This document shows positions 61,055 through 64,000 of a stretch of DNA of 64,000 nt, piece after piece. This stretch comes from Crithidia fasciculata (Eukaryota > Euglenozoa > Kinetoplastea > Trypanosomatida > Trypanosomatidae), in the NCBI GenBank assembly GCA_000331325.2, contig CM003431.1:310001-374000 (forward strand), read 5' to 3'. How positions within the stretch are numbered: position 1 is the stretch's first letter; every line of letters begins with the position of its first letter. Made by a program: the position numbers and the translations under genes. The notes under the pieces were generated by a model. That model did no database searches. It saw nothing but the letters and a program-made list of their open reading frames with translations, and had not been told where the DNA came from.

Positions 61055-61403
61055 GCGCTGGTGCTGTGTCCACCGATTTCTGCGGGTACGCTCGCGAAGT
61101 GCAGAGGAGTGTGTGCTGTCGCTGCGTAATCGATGTTTTCGTAGAAGGTTTTTCTACCGCTCTTTCTTGTCTTCCTCTTTTTCTCGGTAGTGATAGTTAA
61201 CAAAACAGAATGGAGTGGGGTTGTCCTCATTGCAGCAGGTGAAGTCCATGTGCATTGCTGCGTCGTTTTCCCGTCTCTCTGCTGGCTCGGGAGTTGCTCC
61301 GGCTTTATTTCTATCTTTCATTTTTTCCGATTTTTGCACTCGTTTCAGCTGTGTTAAAGATACGTGCTGCTCTTCCGTTGTTTTGATGAAGAAGCTGCTC
61401 GTT

Positions 61404-61430
61404 GAAAGCGCTTCGTTGCAAAGCGCTTTC
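61404..61430. repeat. Perfect 10-bp inverted repeat with 7-nt loop
   Basis: GAAAGCGCTT (61404-61413) and AAGCGCTTTC (61421-61430) are exact reverse complements around CGTTGCA. A pyrimidine run follows. In RNA this would be a stable hairpin in the 3' UTR/spacer of AAA copy 1. Each arm also contains the palindrome AAGCGCTT. Confidence 0.75.
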
Positions 61431-62448
61431 TTTTTCTCCTGTTTCCTAAATGTCGTTCTCCCTGCGCTTCATGTGTGAAGTGCGTGCGGTTCTGCGAGAT
61501 GGAAAAGAAGGGACATGTAACTGCTTATTGTTTTTTTCCGTTTCACCATTTTTCTCTTCTTGCCATTTTTTAATTGCTTCTAAAAAGCCGGCCATTGGAC
61601 GTTGCCAGGGCTTGCTTTGCTGACTTGTGTGCACGTGCGACGAGGTGGCGAGGCGGTGCTCGCGGTGTCTGTGCGTCTCTGCTATTTTCTCTTTCTCTTC
61701 ACTCTTACCATTTTCCACACAACACAACTGAACGTGTCAGATTTTTTTTTTTTTCATGCTCTTCTTCCTCACACCGGTGCATGGCTGAAAGGAAGCAAAG
61801 ATACTCGATTGTGCGATGCGTGCTACGGTCTTTTTCTTAGTGGTGCATGACGCCTGCTGTGAAGAGGTGTATCGGGGCATGGTGTTTCTGTCGTGGACTA
61901 TCTATTGCAGCTTGAGATTTTTAGTGCACGGCTTCATCGATGCGGCAAAGTAGGAGGATATAAAAATATGAATACTCGTAGGACTTCTTTCCTCTGTTGA
62001 GATTCCTTGTGTGTGTCTCTCTCCGTCTGTTGATGTGTGGCGGGTCACTGGTATAAAATGTTCCTCACGTTGTGGTTGCCTCCTCGTATCTCCTCACCTG
62101 TGTTAACGCTGCGGAGCAGTGAAAATTGCAGTCTTTCTGCTGCATTCTCCCTCTCTCCACCACACACCACGTGCAGTGCCTTGAGCATGTGCAGCTTATC
62201 TCTTTTCGCCTCCACTCCTTCCTTTATTCCATCTACTCCCTTATAACTTTTTTTGTGTTTGTTGGTCTCCCGTTACGCAAACGGTCTGCACTGCGCCTCT
62301 GCTCCTTGCTCACCTCCGTCGCTGCGCAGCTGCGCGTCTCTTCGTGCTTAAGTGGTCAATTCTTCAATCAGCTCAGCAAGTTTAACAGCGTTGGTAGGCT
62401 TTTGCGCCTTCACCGTTGTTGTGGTTCATTGCTGCCTGCTGCTCCCTT

Positions 62449-62473
62449 CTCTCTCTCTCTCTCTCTCTCTCAG
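62449..62473 (+). promoter_or_regulatory. CT-repeat tract and AG acceptor of AAA copy 2
   Basis: A (CT)n tract of about 23 bases ends in CAG with AG at 62472-62473. This would give a 257-base 5' UTR before the ATG at 62731; another AG near 62500 is an alternative. Confidence 0.55.
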
Positions 62474-62730
62474 ACTAGACTGCTGACACTTGAACGCAGG
62501 AGCCGGTCACCTCCGTCAGTACTACCGGAACGCTGTTCTTCCTGTGGCGGCGGCAGTGATACCACTCGAGTCAACTGCACTCTGGCAAGCATACAACATT
62601 CTGTAGGGAAGGAAGGCTGCACATATTCTGCCAGCAGTGTAGTGGAGCCGCGTCGACTTCCCAGAGCAGACCGCAGAGGCACTCTCCCATTGAATAGGAG
62701 ATCAACTTCGACAAGAAGTACGGCGCTAAG

Positions 62731-64000
62731 ATGAGCGTCGTGCCGCTGTCCTCCACCACCGGGATGGAGCTGAACAACGAAAGCAACGAGACGCCGGTGG
62801 AGCTGCAACAGGTGGCGCTCTTCATCCACAGCGGGGTGACGGGACTCGTAGCGGCGCTGCAGTACTGGCTGCCTTTTGCCCCGGAGTGGCTGCTGCTCGT
62901 CGCCCCCTTCGCGCTGAGCCTCGTGCGCACACTGTGGCCATCGGTGAGCGAGTGGATCACGCTGCGGCGCAGCGGCGTCGGCGTGCGCTACTCGACGCGC
63001 AGCATCGTTCTGGAGGCTCCCCCGACGCTGTACAACACGCCGTCGTCGTTGAACGAGTTGATGCTGAACGCGGTGCTCCTGTACCTGTGCGAGCACCTCT
63101 GGCGAGAGGCCCCGCTGACGGATGAGGAGCTGCGTGGGAAGCAGATGCGTGTGCTGCTCATGGACCCCTACCGCAGCTACCAGTCGCGGCAGTACAACTC
63201 GCCGTTCAAGCCTGGCTACGACGACTCCGACGCCGACGAGGAGCAGAAGCTGAAGCCGGCGACGGTGGAGCGGCTGCGGATGGTGCGCGTCCCACAGGAC
63301 GAGTACGTGCCGACGCGCCAGGATGACATCGAGGTGCGCTACGAGGAGAGCCTCTTCAACGTGGCCAATTACAGCAACCAGTGGACGCGCCATCGGCTGA
63401 CGCTGCGCTGCGCGAAGACGCCCGAGGCGGCGGCGAAGCTGGACGGCTTTGTGAAGCGCGCGCTGGAGCTGTTTGCGGAGCAGGCGCCGGCGAAGGAGGC
63501 GAGCGACGCGCGGTGGTTCTTCACGTACGGCGGCGAGTCTGGGGAGCAGGTGTTCTTCCAGCAGTACGTGCTGCGCAGCAACAAGGGCTTCGACACGCTC
63601 TTCTTCCCGCAGCGCGCGGCGACGCTGACGCTGATCGACCAGTTCGTGCAGCGGCGCGGGCGGTTCGCGGTGGAGGGCTTCCCGCAGAAGCTGGGCTTCC
63701 TGCTGTACGGCCCGAGCGGGACGGGGCGGCACACGTTTGTGAAGGCGCTGGCTGCGTACACGGGGCGGCACATCGTGTCGGTGCCGCTGTCGAAGCTGCG
63801 GACGAACCAGCAGCTGTACGACATCTTCTTTGTGCGCGAGTTCAAGTCGGAGGAGAACGGGAGCGCGCAGCGGCTGCGGATGGAGGACGTGATCTTCCTG
63901 TTCGACGACGTGGACGCGTCGGAGCCCGTGGTGTGTGCGCGTGCTGCGCGGCGTGTGGTGCAGCGGCGCGCGGCTGCGCGGCTGACGGCGCGCGAGGGCG
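62731..64000 (+). CDS. BCS1-like AAA protein, copy 2 (5' part, cut by window edge)
   Basis: The first 423 residues are visible. The ATG at 62731 (MSVVPLSSTTGMELNN) follows an in-frame TAG at 62695-62697. A membrane segment lies at about 45-72 (PEWLLLVAPFALSLVRTLW), then a middle domain whose pattern matches copy 1 (LNAVLLYLCEHLW against LQNAVLVYLCDHAW; DPYRSYQS against DPYRSWRS) but is clearly diverged. From 63427 the sequence is identical to copy 1, including the lysine-less Walker A GPSGTGRHT at about residues 327-335 and the FLFDDVDAS Walker B. The frame is open at position 64000. It is a tandem paralogue 1.7 kb downstream of copy 1 in the same transcription unit. Function is inferred as for copy 1; sensor 1 and the C-terminus are outside the window. 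Confidence 0.85.
   Translation, partial: MSVVPLSSTTGMELNNESNETPVELQQVALFIHSGVTGLVAALQYWLPFAPEWLLLVAPFALSLVRTLWPSVSEWITLRRSGVGVRYSTRSIVLEAPPTLYNTPSSLNELMLNAVLLYLCEHLWREAPLTDEELRGKQMRVLLMDPYRSYQSRQYNSPFKPGYDDSDADEEQKLKPATVERLRMVRVPQDEYVPTRQDDIEVRYEESLFNVANYSNQWTRHRLTLRCAKTPEAAAKLDGFVKRALELFAEQAPAKEASDARWFFTYGGESGEQVFFQQYVLRSNKGFDTLFFPQRAATLTLIDQFVQRRGRFAVEGFPQKLGFLLYGPSGTGRHTFVKALAAYTGRHIVSVPLSKLRTNQQLYDIFFVREFKSEENGSAQRLRMEDVIFLFDDVDASEPVVCARAARRVVQRRAAARLTAREG
63427..64000 (+). repeat. 574-bp segment identical to AAA copy 1
   Basis: The partner of 59582-60155, identical over its whole visible length and running off the window edge. It begins inside the coding region, about 700 bp downstream of the start codon. 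Confidence 0.93.

Larger units (their letters stand above)
61055..62730. other. Spacer between the two AAA genes
   Basis: About 1.7 kb with no credible gene. It holds a perfect 10-bp inverted repeat at 61404-61430 and, near its right end, a long CT tract with an AG acceptor (62449-62473). Confidence 0.5.

Noticed and set aside
1-64000. Viral fossils, LTR or non-LTR retroelements, transposases, CRISPR arrays
   Set aside because: I saw no reverse transcriptase, integrase, transposase or capsid-like frame, and no regularly spaced repeats. Short degenerate retroposons in spacers cannot be excluded by eye.

Overview
This window looks like nuclear chromosomal DNA of a trypanosomatid flagellate (Kinetoplastea), most plausibly from the Leishmania/Crithidia/Leptomonas side of the family. 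The species cannot be fixed from sequence alone. The evidence is intronless genes lying head to tail in long same-strand blocks, GC-rich coding regions separated by T-rich (coding-strand) spacers full of homopolymers, a polypyrimidine tract plus AG in front of most genes (trans-splice acceptors), and several protein families with typical kinetoplastid divergence.

Layout. Positions 1-10916 form a leftward (minus strand) unit: eIF2D (8904-10916), two tandem NADH-cytochrome b5 reductases (7327-8199 and 5256-6131) and a small probably mitochondrial protein (3339-3701). Positions 10917-12648 are a divergent strand-switch region, the expected RNA polymerase II start zone, and carry a C10T9 tract. 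From 12649 to the end everything reads rightward: a UIM-like/zinc-finger protein, a Ser/Thr kinase, mitochondrial ribosomal protein uL22m, a 720-aa low-complexity protein, a 121-aa protein, a 60-aa membrane microprotein, an IQUB homologue (axonemal radial spoke), a PRP18 splicing factor, an arrestin-fold protein, a 1773-aa helical/low-complexity protein, an 845-aa disordered protein, a MICU-like mitochondrial EF-hand protein and two tandem BCS1-like AAA proteins. The second AAA gene runs off the right edge.

The neighbours do not form one pathway, as expected for trypanosomatid polycistronic units. Several products are mitochondrial by homology (b5 reductases, uL22m, MICU-like, BCS1-like) and one is flagellar (IQUB). 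Three spacers are unusually long for such a genome (4.9, 3.8 and 7.1 kb) and I find no convincing protein gene in them.

The most notable signal is the AAA pair. Their N-terminal halves have diverged, but from one sharp junction onward they are base-for-base identical for at least 574 bp, up to the window edge. The shared segment has a Walker A motif without its lysine. This suggests gene conversion of an unusual, possibly ATPase-altered AAA module. I found no tRNA, rRNA, CRISPR array, retroelement or viral fossil that I could support.
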